In this document: one piece after another, positions 27,666 to 36,872 of the stretch
How the letters are laid out: each line of letters begins with the position of its first letter
How positions within the stretch are numbered: the first letter of the stretch is position 1
DNA from: Rhodospirillaceae bacterium
GTDB taxonomy: Bacteria > Pseudomonadota > Alphaproteobacteria > MPNO01 > UBA2964
Direction: 5' to 3'
Length of the DNA: 64,000 nucleotides
Assembly: GCA_002720855.1 (NCBI GenBank)
Contig: PBIN01000015.1
Location: 62,001-126,000, forward strand
Program-made: the position numbers and the translations under genes
Notes under the pieces: generated by a model
Seen by the model: the letters and a program-made list of their open reading frames with translations, nothing else
Told to the model about the DNA's origin: nothing
Databases searched by the model: none

Positions 27666-29006
27666 TTAAACGTTTCGGTCTCCAAATAACATCGTGACGT
27701 TGATCCGGTTATTTTCGTACCCGTCGGCAAAATTGGGTGAATCCGAACCATGAAACAACCGGGAATCAAAGAATACCACCCGGTTTTGACCGTACGGGAT
27801 CGAAATTTTTTGATCTTCCTGTCCCTCCAAAAAGGCGCGAATGGCAGGCTTATCTTCATCATAGTCCTTTACTGCCCAGTCCTCAGGCGGCAGCACAGTG
27901 TAAACCTCGAGACCGCCGCGCTCAGGCGAAAGGTTCGCGCTGTCGGGAGTAACCCAGAAATTGACGGTGACGAACGCATCATCTGCATGAACGTCAATGG
28001 GTACGTCTCCGGACAATCCTTTAAACGCCCAAGCCTGCGCTAAAGGATGATCGCCAAAAATCGCCGGGAATTTCGCCCGTATATCCTCTGCGATTTGTAG
28101 CAAAAGAGGACAGGCAAGACCGTCTTCCAGATAGGTAGCAAGAAATCCGCCGATGTGAGAGAAATCAAACCAGATTGTACTGCTCAGCAAGTAACGCTGC
28201 AGCCTTTCGAGAGCTTCGGGAAGCAATAAATCGTCAAACCAGGCCACACCTGGCGTTCCTGTCTGAAAGGCATGAGAAATCTCTTCAACCTTCAAATCCG
28301 GGTTTACTGTTCCTTCCGGCGACACAGCAGCGTCTGCAATAAAATTCGGAAAGTTGTAACTTTCGCCCAAAAGCGAGAGTTGGTCTGCTGACAACTCAAC
28401 AACTTCGTTTGCGTCATCCGGCCAGTCGATCCGCTTCATAGCAAACTCATAAGCACGGGCCAGCGAATTGACGCGTTCGTTATCCCGCTTCTGCGTCGCC
28501 AGATAGCGAAACTGGTCTATGTCGTGCTGCAATTTTGCGCGTGTGGTCGATAACAGAGAGGGGTCCAAGACTATATTGGTTCGGTTATCGCCGCGCCGCA
28601 TATCCATGGTTTGGGTAAAATAATCCAGTGCCTTATCCCGATTTCCCAACCGCAATGCCAGCTTGCCAAGCAATAGACGGCCTTCGTAGTCCCAAGGCTC
28701 GATAGCAATATATCGCTCATAGAATTCCGCGGCCTCTTTATATCGTCCGGCTTGCTGCAGAGCTTTGCCGCCGTTCCAGTACGCCGATACGTAATTTGGG
28801 TCGCTTGCCACAGCATCTTTAAATGATTGAATAGCTTCCGCTAATCGATCGCTACTTGCCAGCAACACACCAAGATTATGCAGAACCGCCGGGTAATCGG
28901 CATGTTCATCTAAAAGCGCGCGATAAGCCGCCTCCGCCTCCGAAAGCTTGCCTTCGCTATGTAAAGCAACCGCCTTTGCGGCACGTTGTTCGATGTCTTC
29001 AGACAC
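27666..29006 (-). CDS. TPR-repeat protein with C-terminal 2-oxoglutarate/Fe(II) oxygenase domain
   Basis: The protein has 446 residues if started at GTG 29006, which follows GAGGGTC and lies just after the XRE stop; longer starts would run into the regulator gene. TPR units fill residues about 1-150 (AEAAYRALLDEHADYPAVLH, EAIQSFKDAVASDPNYVSAY). The C-terminal half is of the TIGR02466 oxygenase type: iron ligands in DVHADDAFVTVNFWV and the late His in FFDSRLFHGSD. The family may hydroxylate proteins or glycan-linked substrates. A similar but frameshifted gene lies at 34.6 kb. Confidence 0.8.
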   Translation of the reverse strand: MSEDIEQRAAKAVALHSEGKLSEAEAAYRALLDEHADYPAVLHNLGVLLASSDRLAEAIQSFKDAVASDPNYVSAYWNGGKALQQAGRYKEAAEFYERYIAIEPWDYEGRLLLGKLALRLGNRDKALDYFTQTMDMRRGDNRTNIVLDPSLLSTTRAKLQHDIDQFRYLATQKRDNERVNSLARAYEFAMKRIDWPDDANEVVELSADQLSLLGESYNFPNFIADAAVSPEGTVNPDLKVEEISHAFQTGTPGVAWFDDLLLPEALERLQRYLLSSTIWFDFSHIGGFLATYLEDGLACPLLLQIAEDIRAKFPAIFGDHPLAQAWAFKGLSGDVPIDVHADDAFVTVNFWVTPDSANLSPERGGLEVYTVLPPEDWAVKDYDEDKPAIRAFLEGQEDQKISIPYGQNRVVFFDSRLFHGSDSPNFADGYENNRINVTMLFGDRNV

Positions 29007-29013
29007 AAGACCC

Positions 29014-29898
29014 TCAGCTTGGCTGACGCGCGATAAGCTGGCGTAAAAATGCAGCAGCTTCGGCACCTCGCAAAGCCCGCCGCCACAAATCCTCAACGGT
29101 GCGCTCGTGCAGTCCAAGAGCTTCCGGGGCTGAAGTGATCATTGCGATGCCGCCATGCACGTTAGGTTGCTCGCCAAGCCGGAAAGGGCTCATGGCAAGT
29201 ACTTTGCGGTCAGCCTGGCGGAATATTTGAAAACTCGTATGGGGCAATGTCCCCGGCACGATTCCGATTTGAACGGCGATAGGCTCCTCTTCCATCATCG
29301 CGATCAAATGTTCGGCCTCAGCGCCTGCGCGAACGCGGCGTTCTTTCAAGACATCTTCGGGCAAATCCAGTCGACCAATGAGACCGTTTTGCAGGAACCT
29401 TTCTATTTCAGCGCCGGAAATTAGGTTTAAGATTCCGGGCTGCCGCGAACGATAGGTTTCCTTGCGCTGTCTGAGGATTGGCAGGAGTTCATGGACCTGT
29501 TCGACGGCCCTGTCGCGATCAACTTCTTCTGCGGGAATACTTTCGCTCAAACATTCCTCAAGTGTTTGATCAAATACATCCGATGCCAGTAGAAATGAAA
29601 CCGGTCCTGCCAGGACAACAATATGTTCGGTGGTCTCCTCGATTTGCCGTAACCGTTCAAAGAAAGCCAGGGCTGAGGGAATATATTCGACCCCAACCCC
29701 CAGAAGTGTGGGTACTGATACATCCAGCAAATCAGCCAGTTTCTCTAATGTGTCTATCTTTGCAACCTCACCCTTTTCGAAGCGATAGAGGGCGGTTCGC
29801 GAAATGCCGATGCGATTGGCAATCTCATCGGCACTCAGCCCGGATGCAAGCCGAAACGCCTTGAGCCGATCGCCAATGTCATCGGAACGGATGGTCAT
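29014..29898 (-). CDS. XRE family transcriptional regulator with C-terminal sensing domain
   Basis: The protein has 294 residues. An N-terminal helix-turn-helix occupies residues 9-62 (LKAFRLASGLSADEIANRIG, ISRTALYRFEKGE). The remaining 230 residues have a helical linker and a C-terminal alpha/beta domain (AVQIGIVPGTLPHTSFQIF) that is likely ligand-binding. The ATG overlaps the stop of the hydroxylase gene upstream by four bases, so regulator and enzyme are co-transcribed. Two similar AT-rich motifs at 27628-27663 and 32309-32344 flank its operon and are candidate binding sites. The effector is unknown, perhaps the hydroxylase substrate. Confidence 0.87.
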   Translation of the reverse strand: MTIRSDDIGDRLKAFRLASGLSADEIANRIGISRTALYRFEKGEVAKIDTLEKLADLLDVSVPTLLGVGVEYIPSALAFFERLRQIEETTEHIVVLAGPVSFLLASDVFDQTLEECLSESIPAEEVDRDRAVEQVHELLPILRQRKETYRSRQPGILNLISGAEIERFLQNGLIGRLDLPEDVLKERRVRAGAEAEHLIAMMEEEPIAVQIGIVPGTLPHTSFQIFRQADRKVLAMSPFRLGEQPNVHGGIAMITSAPEALGLHERTVEDLWRRALRGAEAAAFLRQLIARQPS

Positions 29899-32237
29899 GC
29901 AGCATTCCGGCTTTTGCTTTCAGCAATCGCCCGAACAATTTCAGATGGCATTAGGGGTGCCCGAGTAAAATGCACATCGAATGAACTTAATGCATCTTCC
30001 AGTGCAGAGATTATAGCGGATGGAGCCGGCACGACACCGCACTCCCCCACGCCTTTGACGCCAAGTGGATTGAGCGGCGTAGGTGATTCATGGTGGATGA
30101 TGTCGATATTTGGCATTTCGGTCGACGAAATCAGAAGGTACTCCGCAAAATTCGTGGTTACCGGCTGCGCACCTTCGTCATAACCCATCCATTCGAACAA
30201 GGTATTGCCGATTCCATGAGCGGTTCCGCCCTGAACCTGACCATCGACAATCAACGGATTAATAATCGTGCCGCTATCATGGGCGATTACATAGTTGAGA
30301 ACCTTCACGCCGCCGGTCTCGATATCGACCTCAACTTCAACCACCGCCGTTCCACAGGCGAAGGCAAGGTTGTCGATTACGACATGTTCTGTGGCTTCCA
30401 TGCCGGGTTCAATACCTCCGGGAAGCGCATACCCCGGCGTACCAGCGACAGCATGGGCAACTTGTCCCAAGGTCACTTTCAGATCGGGTACACCGCGCAC
30501 ATGAATCTCACCGTTTTCGATCTCCAGATCTTCTTCCGATGCTTCAAGCATATGCGCCGCAACCTTGAGCGCCTTGTCTTTGACTTTTTCAGCAGCGACG
30601 TGAGCCGAAGACCCCGCGACCACAGCAAGTCTGCTGTTCGACGTCCCAATCCCGAGGGAAATTGTTCCGGTATCGCCAGCAGTGACATTAATATTTTCCA
30701 TGTCACCGCCAAATTTATCGCCGACGATTTGCGCGAGCATGGTGCGCGTCCCCTGGCCAATAGCCGTACCGCCGGTATAGACGTTAATTTTGCCTGAAGG
30801 GCCGATGCGCACGGTAACCGCTTCGAACGGGCCCCGGCCCGTCCCTTTGACATAATTTGCGAGGCCAATTCCAATATAGCGCCCTTCGGCCCTTGCCTTC
30901 TCTTTCCGTTCTTGAAAACCGTCCCAATCAGCCTTGTCGAGTGCGCTTTGCTGACATAAGGGGTAATCCCCTGAGTCCAGCAACACCGGCATACCGCCAC
31001 GTGTCTTTAGCGGTTTTTCATAAGGCATTTTATCGCCAGGAATCAGGTTACGGCGCCTGACCTCATCTCGTTCGATGCCAAGCTCCGCTGAGACGCGATC
31101 CAGCAGCCTTTCCATAACAAACACGCCCTGCGGATGACCGGCACCTCGCACAGGTGTCACCGGCACCTTATTGGTAAGTGCCAGCTGCACATGCGTGCTG
31201 AAAGCAGGAACTTCATACGGTAGAGGAATCGTTTCCGCGGCGTTATAGGGAAGGTTTACGCCGCGTGCCGTGAAGGCACCATGATCATGGATGACGTCGC
31301 TCTTGATACCGAGAATTCTGCCTTCTTCATCGACTGCAATTTCGGCTTCCCAGTACTGATCTCGTTCCTGAGTGGTAGAGACGAAATGTTCACGCCGGTC
31401 TTCCGCCCACTTGATCGGCCGATCAATTATGCGTGTTGCAAGCGCCAGAACGATATCTTCCTGATAAACGACGAGTTTGGGCCCAAAACCACCGCCAACA
31501 TCGGGCGTAATCACCCGAAGACGGTTCTCATCGTGACCGGTCATATCGGTAAATGTCGTTTTCAGTGAGTGCGGCATTTGTGTTGAGCTCCACAAAGTCA
31601 CCTCATCCGAAGCTGATTCAAAGGCCGCTACACAACCGCGACATTCCAGTGAATGGGATCCGCCGCGATGTATCCATAGCGATTCTGAAAATGTGTGCGC
31701 TGCTGAGGAGAACGCTCCTGCCACGTCGCCATATTCCATATTGAATTCGGCAAGCAAATTATGTTCCGCGCCAAGATGGGCGACCGGAGCGTCAGGTTGC
31801 ATTGCATCGCGGCAATCGGCAGATGCCGGTAACGGGTCGTATTCTACATCGACAAAAGTCGCCGCATCCTCGGCGATGTACCGATCGTCAGCAATGACAA
31901 GAGCTATGGGCTCTCCAACATAGGTTGCTTCTTCGAAGGCCAGAGCGGGTCTATCGCGATTTTGCTTGTAGGACGGACTGGGCATTCCGACAACGAGCCG
32001 GTCATTAATAAGGTGTGGACGGAAATCGTCCATTGTCAGGACTGCGTGCACACCTGAATGGTTTAGTGCCGCCTCTGTATTTATGCCCTTGATCGCCGCA
32101 TGTGCGAATGGACTCCTGACAAAGGCAGCCTGCAACATACCTGGAATCTGAATATCGTCGATGAAATTGGCTTTCCCCGTTAGCAGAGACGGATCCTCCA
32201 ATCGCTTCGCGCGTGTACCAAATACCTTCCAGGTCAT
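29895..32237 (-). CDS. molybdopterin-binding large subunit, xanthine dehydrogenase/CoxL family (orphan)
   Basis: The protein has 780 residues, full length for the family. It starts WKVFGTRAKRLEDPSLLTGK, with VTPDVGGGFGPK and VRGAGHPQGVFVMERLLD in the substrate channel and the active-site Glu in GVKGVGECGVVPAPSA. Such proteins carry the Mo-cytosine dinucleotide cofactor and hydroxylate aromatic or heterocyclic compounds or aldehydes with water as oxygen source. The FAD and 2Fe-2S partner subunits are missing next to it, so it must use partners from the sets at 36.0 or 44 kb, or elsewhere. It heads an operon with the XRE regulator. Confidence 0.9.
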   Translation of the reverse strand: MTWKVFGTRAKRLEDPSLLTGKANFIDDIQIPGMLQAAFVRSPFAHAAIKGINTEAALNHSGVHAVLTMDDFRPHLINDRLVVGMPSPSYKQNRDRPALAFEEATYVGEPIALVIADDRYIAEDAATFVDVEYDPLPASADCRDAMQPDAPVAHLGAEHNLLAEFNMEYGDVAGAFSSAAHTFSESLWIHRGGSHSLECRGCVAAFESASDEVTLWSSTQMPHSLKTTFTDMTGHDENRLRVITPDVGGGFGPKLVVYQEDIVLALATRIIDRPIKWAEDRREHFVSTTQERDQYWEAEIAVDEEGRILGIKSDVIHDHGAFTARGVNLPYNAAETIPLPYEVPAFSTHVQLALTNKVPVTPVRGAGHPQGVFVMERLLDRVSAELGIERDEVRRRNLIPGDKMPYEKPLKTRGGMPVLLDSGDYPLCQQSALDKADWDGFQERKEKARAEGRYIGIGLANYVKGTGRGPFEAVTVRIGPSGKINVYTGGTAIGQGTRTMLAQIVGDKFGGDMENINVTAGDTGTISLGIGTSNSRLAVVAGSSAHVAAEKVKDKALKVAAHMLEASEEDLEIENGEIHVRGVPDLKVTLGQVAHAVAGTPGYALPGGIEPGMEATEHVVIDNLAFACGTAVVEVEVDIETGGVKVLNYVIAHDSGTIINPLIVDGQVQGGTAHGIGNTLFEWMGYDEGAQPVTTNFAEYLLISSTEMPNIDIIHHESPTPLNPLGVKGVGECGVVPAPSAIISALEDALSSFDVHFTRAPLMPSEIVRAIAESKSRNAA

Positions 32238-32308
32238 TGACTAGAACTTTCGTGAACTTGCCTAACTATTCTCAATTATCCGCAAGAAGTAGCAGATAGA
32301 GCTTTTTT

Positions 32309-32344
32309 TGTAAAAAAAGGAAGATTTTTTCTTTTTTTGGAACG
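32309..32344. promoter_or_regulatory. 36-bp operator candidate, copy 2, upstream of the hydroxylase-XRE operon
   Basis: This AT-rich site begins TGTAAAAAAAGGAAGA and ends TTTTTTTGGAACG, 71 bases upstream of the hydroxylase start. Position by position it matches the site at 27628-27663 in 27 of 36 bases, including TGTAA, AAGA, a central TTTTTC and TTTTTG. The inverted arms are less perfect here. A-rich and T-rich bias makes chance similarity more likely than usual, so binding needs proof. Confidence 0.45.
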
Positions 32345-32375
32345 ATGGAAGATTCACGCTAGACTCTTTCCAAAT

Positions 32376-32390
32376 TGTTATATTATAACA
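32376..32390. promoter_or_regulatory. Zur box (zinc-uptake regulator operator)
   Basis: TGTTATATTATAACA is a perfect 7-1-7 palindrome and matches the known proteobacterial Zur core (TGTTATAnTATAACA). It lies 50 bases upstream of the znuA ATG, where it would cover the promoter. Zinc-loaded Zur would repress the gene; zinc shortage would release it. It lies about 32 bases from the second XRE-type motif, in the same divergent control region. Confidence 0.85.
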
Positions 32391-32440
32391 TACTGGTCAT
32401 TATCACATTGAATTCCTTCAACTTATTGAAATTAAGTACG

Positions 32441-33535
32441 ATGTTTAAAAGAAGCGCTTCTATCGGATTGGTCATCATCTTCGTCATTGGCTTCATGCTA
32501 CCTGCTCAAGCAATGGATGGCGTTGTCGTTTCAATAAAACCGATCCATTCCCTGGTGGCCTCTGTCACAAAAGGTGTCAGCACACCCTATCTTTTACTGC
32601 GGGGACAATCTTCCCCACATACCTATAGCTTGCGTCCGTCCGACGCGAAAAAGATTCGAAGTGCCCGGCTCGTTTTCTGGATTGGGCCTGGACTCGAAAC
32701 ATTTCTGGCAAAACCAATAAAGAATTTGGGAAAAAGTGCAAAAGTCGTGACTTTGTCAAAAACCAGCGGGCTCGCCCGTTTGAAGGTGCGCAAAGCGAGT
32801 GATTTCAAGAGCACCGAAAATAAGGATCACGGGCACCATGGCCATTCAGATTCCCATAAGTCAAAAAAACATCGCGGACACGGACACGATGATCATGGTC
32901 ATGCAAAGGCTCACAAGCCCAAGAAGCGTGCCAAACACGGACACGCCCATCACGGCCATTCTGAGACACGCAAAACCAAACAGCATAGTGGACACGGGCA
33001 TCACCATCATGGCCATTCTGGAAATGATCAGCATTTTTGGCTCAGTCCGAACAACGCTCAAATATTTGTCCGCAAGATTGTGGAATCATTGAAGTCAGCC
33101 GATCCCGACAACGCTAAAATATATGAAAAAAATGCCAGAAAGTTGAGGTTGGATATCACCGCACAAGACCAATCTTTGTCGGCACGGATGGGTAAAATGA
33201 AAGATCGAAAGTTCTTCGTTTTCCACGACGCCTATCAATATTTCGAGAAGCGATTTGGGCTATCTGCGACAGGAGCAATTATTGTTCATCCTGATGTGCC
33301 ACCCAGTGCCAAACGTGTTTCGAAAATCCGAGCAATGATAAAACGAACCCGCTCCGTCTGCGTATTTTCGGAACCGCAATTTAACCCCAAGATTGCAAAA
33401 TTAGTCACGCAAGGCACGGGGGCGCATGTTGCGGTTCTCGATCCATTGGGTGCAAACCTAAAATCGGGGCCCAACCTATACAAAAATCTTATCGAAAATA
33501 TCGCTCAGAGTTTCGAAAACTGTCTTAAACATTAG
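32441..33535 (+). CDS. znuA: zinc ABC transporter substrate-binding protein, His-rich
   Basis: The protein has 364 residues from ATG 32441; upstream in-frame codons fall within the Zur box. A signal peptide ends at MLPAQA-M. Zinc ligands typical of ZnuA are in SIKPIHSLVAS, SSPHTYSLRPSDA, DQHFWLSPNNA, FVFHDAYQYFEKRF, with acid near the end (AVLDPLGANL). Between residues 129 and 198 stands a very His-rich loop built of three 19-residue repeats. It delivers zinc in the periplasm to ZnuBC, whose genes are not next to it here: the following gene is a TauD oxygenase. Confidence 0.92.
   Translation: MFKRSASIGLVIIFVIGFMLPAQAMDGVVVSIKPIHSLVASVTKGVSTPYLLLRGQSSPHTYSLRPSDAKKIRSARLVFWIGPGLETFLAKPIKNLGKSAKVVTLSKTSGLARLKVRKASDFKSTENKDHGHHGHSDSHKSKKHRGHGHDDHGHAKAHKPKKRAKHGHAHHGHSETRKTKQHSGHGHHHHGHSGNDQHFWLSPNNAQIFVRKIVESLKSADPDNAKIYEKNARKLRLDITAQDQSLSARMGKMKDRKFFVFHDAYQYFEKRFGLSATGAIIVHPDVPPSAKRVSKIRAMIKRTRSVCVFSEPQFNPKIAKLVTQGTGAHVAVLDPLGANLKSGPNLYKNLIENIAQSFENCLKH
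32834..33016 (+). repeat. 57-bp tandem repeats coding the His-rich loop of ZnuA
   Basis: Three consecutive 19-residue units (residues 132-150, 151-169, 170-188) and the start of a fourth have the plan HHGHS....K.KK..GHGH. Lys residues sit in the unit centre and His pairs at the borders. The DNA has diverged between units, so the expansion is not recent. The loop is expected to gather zinc before transfer to the binding site. Confidence 0.8.
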
Positions 33536-33583
33536 AATTCAAACTAATTTTAAGTTGTTTGTCCAAAAATGTTGCTACTTCCG

Positions 33584-33604
33584 CCGCGATGCGGCATTTG
33601 TTAA
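33584..33604 (+). terminator. possible weak terminator after znuA
   Basis: GCCGC-GAT-GCGGC is a perfect five-pair stem followed by ATTTGTT, 48 bases after the znuA stop. The stem is short and the T-tract poor, so termination is uncertain; it could also lie in the leader of the next gene. Confidence 0.3.
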
Positions 33605-33660
33605 AACGATCTTATAAGTATTGGAAGTGATAACACCTTACGGAGATTTTCCGGGGAAAT

Positions 33661-34494
33661 ATGGACGGCACCGGCAGCAATACAGCCTATCGGGCAATTA
33701 CCGTTACCCAAGTCAGCCCCACATTGGGCGCTGAAATTGGTAACATCGATTTGACGCGTCCGCTTACTGACCTCGAGCTGGCAGAAGTCAAACGCGCCTT
33801 CACCGAACATAGCGTTCTATTTTTCCGCGATCAGGAAATTAGCTTTGAGGACCATGCTCGTCTTGCCGAGTATTTTGGCCCCATCGGTCAGCACGTTGGC
33901 GCTACTACCAATAGTCAGCTTTCAGATGATCCACGAGTACGGAAATTTCATTTTGATGAAAACTCCGACACGGTTTCGGGAAATATTTGGCACACGGATC
34001 AGTCATGCGCAGAATTACCGCCGCTTGGCAGCATATTATATAATCAGATTATTCCACCAAATGGCGGCGGCGACACGATGTTCGCCAGTATGTATGCTGC
34101 CTATGATGGTTTGTCTGACCGGATGAAGGATTATCTCGAAGGCCTTACAGCGTGGCATGACGGTGTCCCCACTTTTGGCCCGGGCACGCCCAACGCTACA
34201 CATCCGGTTGTTGTTCGGCATCCAGAGAGTGGACGAAAACTCCTCTACGTAAACCGCGGTTTCACAAAGAGAATCAATGGAATGCCAGCGACAGAAAGCG
34301 AAGGTGTTCTGCGATTCCTTTGGGATCACTGCACGTTACCAGAATTTTGTTACCGATTCCGGTGGGAACCGCATTCAATCGCCTTCTGGGACAATCGCTG
34401 CGCGCAACATCGGGCGACAAACGATTATTTGCCGCATGTCCGGTCAGGGTATCGTATCCAAATCGAAGGCACTGTTGCGCCTGTCGCTGCGTAA
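33661..34494 (+). CDS. TauD/TfdA family Fe(II)/2-oxoglutarate dioxygenase
   Basis: The protein has 277 residues. Iron ligands are His and Asp in IWHTDQSCAELPP and His in RCAQHRATNDY; the arginine in VRSGYRIQIEG would hold 2-oxoglutarate. GAEIGNIDLTRPLTDLELA at the start is the classic TauD N-terminus. It starts 125 bases after the zinc-binding protein gene; co-regulation by Zur is not shown. Some zinc-regulated loci carry oxidoreductases, but the substrate here is unknown. Confidence 0.88.
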   Translation: MDGTGSNTAYRAITVTQVSPTLGAEIGNIDLTRPLTDLELAEVKRAFTEHSVLFFRDQEISFEDHARLAEYFGPIGQHVGATTNSQLSDDPRVRKFHFDENSDTVSGNIWHTDQSCAELPPLGSILYNQIIPPNGGGDTMFASMYAAYDGLSDRMKDYLEGLTAWHDGVPTFGPGTPNATHPVVVRHPESGRKLLYVNRGFTKRINGMPATESEGVLRFLWDHCTLPEFCYRFRWEPHSIAFWDNRCAQHRATNDYLPHVRSGYRIQIEGTVAPVAA

Positions 34495-34611
34495 TCGCTC
34501 CGGAACGCCCCGCAATACCAAACACCATTTGGTCTCAAAGTTACTTTTCCGCGCTTCGCGACAATTGGGGCGGCCCTGTGATACTCTTGATCAAACGATT
34601 TCGAGTAATCG

Positions 34612-35918
34612 ATGAATAGCCGCATCCAATTCGATCAACTTTTTGCGCAAGGAAGAAGAGCCCACGACACGGGCAATATTGCAGAAGCTGAAGCCTGCTA
34701 TCTCAAATCGCTCAAAATTGCTCCGGGTCATCTGACATTTTACACCTTCTAGGCGTTCTCTACGGGCAGACGGGGCATTTGGATGACGCGGAAAAATTAA
34801 TCGCCGGTGCGCTGAAATCTTCGCCAGATGACCCAATCTATCTTTATAATTACGGATACGTTTTATCTCAGATGAAACGCTGGCAAGACGCTGCGGATGC
34901 TTATGGCCGGGCGGCAAAAGGCTCTCCTGACAACCCTGATATCGCTTATAACCTAGCGCTTACGCTCAAAAGACTCGGGGATCTCGGGAAGGCAGAAAAT
35001 GAATACCGACAGGTTATATCCCTAAGCCCCAATCATGCCCACGCAATGGCGGATCTTTCGGGAATTCTTGAGAAAAAGGGCGATCTTGAAGAAGCCATAG
35101 ATCTCCAGGAGCGTGCAAACGAATTGCAACCCAATATTGCCAATTTTCATTTCAATTTGGGTGTATTGAAGCTGAAGCAGCACAAGTGGGATGCCGCGCT
35201 TGAGATTTTTGAAAAAGCCCTGTCTCTGGAAAAATGGCATGTGCCAACGCTGGCAGTCAAATCTGTCGCTCATTATGAAATGGGCGATGACAACGCCGCC
35301 CTTAGAATAGCAGACCCGAGCACCAAGCTTTCGGTTTCGAAATTACCTTTGCCATCAGGCGTCGACGGTACCGTTTTGATCGATGCGATGGTCAACCACC
35401 CGACCTGCCAATGGGAACGCGGTGGCACCTCAACCAAAGACGGTGCTCAAACGGGAAACCTGATTGAGGACACCAATCCGCACATAAAGAGTTTTGTCGC
35501 TAGTCTCACAGAAAAAATCGAAGCCTTCATCGAAGCACAGCAGATCGATCCCAATGACCCGTTTCGTGCACAAATTCCCAAGACCTGGAATTACAGTATC
35601 TGGGCGACAATCCTAAAAAGGGATGGCCATCAAATTCCTCATCTACACCCCTCGGCGTGGCTTTCCGGTGTCTATTATTTAGAGGTGCCACCTGGGGTTA
35701 TGGATGAGGCCAATACCGAACAACAAGGCTGGATCGAATTTGGATCTCCCGGATACGGAATCGAACCGATCCGTCCGCCGATAACGCGTCGAATCAAGCC
35801 CGAACCGGAGAAATTAATCTTCTTCCCGTCCTATTTTTTTCATCAAACCGTGCCGCTCGCAGGTGACTCGCGCCGCATCAGTATTGCGTTCGATGTAATC
35901 CCACAAAGCTGGCGGTAA
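34612..35918 (+). pseudogene. TPR-repeat 2-oxoglutarate/Fe(II) oxygenase gene with a single-base frameshift
   Basis: ATG 34612 opens a TPR start (FDQLFAQGRRAHDTGNIAEA, then KSLKIAPGH) that hits TAG at about 34754. The continuing TPR sequence, LHLLGVLYGQTGHLDDAEKL, is in another frame, so one base seems to be lost near 34,728-34,732, where CATCCTGAC would be expected. After that the frame runs intact to 35918: TPR units to about 35.3 kb, then a TIGR02466-type oxygenase domain with QIPHLHPSAWLSGVYYLEVP and FFPSYFFHQTVPL. It resembles the intact gene at 27.7-29.0 kb in layout. It may be a true pseudogene or a sequencing error. Confidence 0.75.
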
Positions 35919-36014
35919 ATATAGGGAATCACGGAGTTTTACCTCTGCGTTTCTTCCTGTATAAACCACACACTGAAGGAAAATCAGACCGGTGAGAGAC
36001 AAGAAGAAAGATCG

Positions 36015-36872
36015 ATGAAACCTGCTGCATTTGAATATCATGCGCCGACCACCGTCGACGAAGCGGTAGCGCTGTTAGCTGAACACGCGCCTAACGATGG
36101 CCGAATTCTTGCTGGTGGCCAGAGCCTTGTTCCAACAATGGCGTTTCGGCTGGCGCGCCCAACCCACCTGATCGATATCAATAACGTGGGAGAGCTTGGC
36201 AAGATTTCCATCGAAGGCGAAACCCTTCGTATCGGAGCAACGGTACGCCATGCACAGTTTCATACGCCGGTTTGCGATGGCGTTCTTGGACAGCTGTTAA
36301 CCGACGTTGTTGCCCATATCGCGCATTATCCGATCCGCCAGCGTGGCACTTTTTGCGGTAGCGTTGCTCATTCTGACCCGGCATCTGAATGGTGCATGGT
36401 CTCCGCAACTTTGGATGCAACGATGGTCGCGCAGAGCTCGTCAGGAGAGCGGCTGATTCCTGCAGCTGAGTTTTTTGAAACGGTGATGACGACGACGCTC
36501 AACGAAGATGAGTTGCTCCGCGAAGTTCGAATTCCAGTTCTAAGTGATGATACCGTTTATGGTTTTGAAGAATTCAACCGGCGCGCCGGCGATTTTGCGA
36601 TATCCATGACTCTTGTCACCTATCGTCTGGAAGGTGGGAAAATTGCTGATCCGCACATAGGCGTCGGGGGCGCGGAAGACCGGCCCCGTCGAATTTCTGA
36701 AGCTGAGGCTGTTCTCACCGGACAAACGCCCTCTGACGAAATTTTCCGCGCCGCCGCCGATGCTGCGGCAGCCGCAATCGATCCAATGGAAGATCATGCA
36801 ACAAACGCGCAATACCGCCGCGATCTCACGGCGACCCTGGTGCGCCGGGCTCTGGAGAAAGCCGCATCATGA
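36015..36872 (+). CDS. FAD-binding subunit of xanthine/CO dehydrogenase family (CoxM-like)
   Basis: The protein has 285 residues. FAD-binding PCMH fold: ILAGGQSLVPTMAFRLARPT near the N-terminus, HYPIRQRGTFCGSVAHSDPA for the second FAD loop, and a C-terminal FAD_binding_5-type domain. It transfers electrons from the iron-sulfur subunit to the acceptor. The stop overlaps the next start by four bases, and order M-S-L is that of a complete heterotrimer operon that ends with a UbiD gene. Confidence 0.92.
   Translation: MKPAAFEYHAPTTVDEAVALLAEHAPNDGRILAGGQSLVPTMAFRLARPTHLIDINNVGELGKISIEGETLRIGATVRHAQFHTPVCDGVLGQLLTDVVAHIAHYPIRQRGTFCGSVAHSDPASEWCMVSATLDATMVAQSSSGERLIPAAEFFETVMTTTLNEDELLREVRIPVLSDDTVYGFEEFNRRAGDFAISMTLVTYRLEGGKIADPHIGVGGAEDRPRRISEAEAVLTGQTPSDEIFRAAADAAAAAIDPMEDHATNAQYRRDLTATLVRRALEKAAS

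Noticed and set aside
32834-33016. CRISPR-like direct repeats
   Set aside because: The units are diverged, contiguous without spacers and in frame in znuA; they are protein repeats.
34779-35918. Independent gene starting at TTG 34779
   Set aside because: The TPR sequence continues upstream in the same frame without a start, and the missing N-terminus lies just before in another frame.
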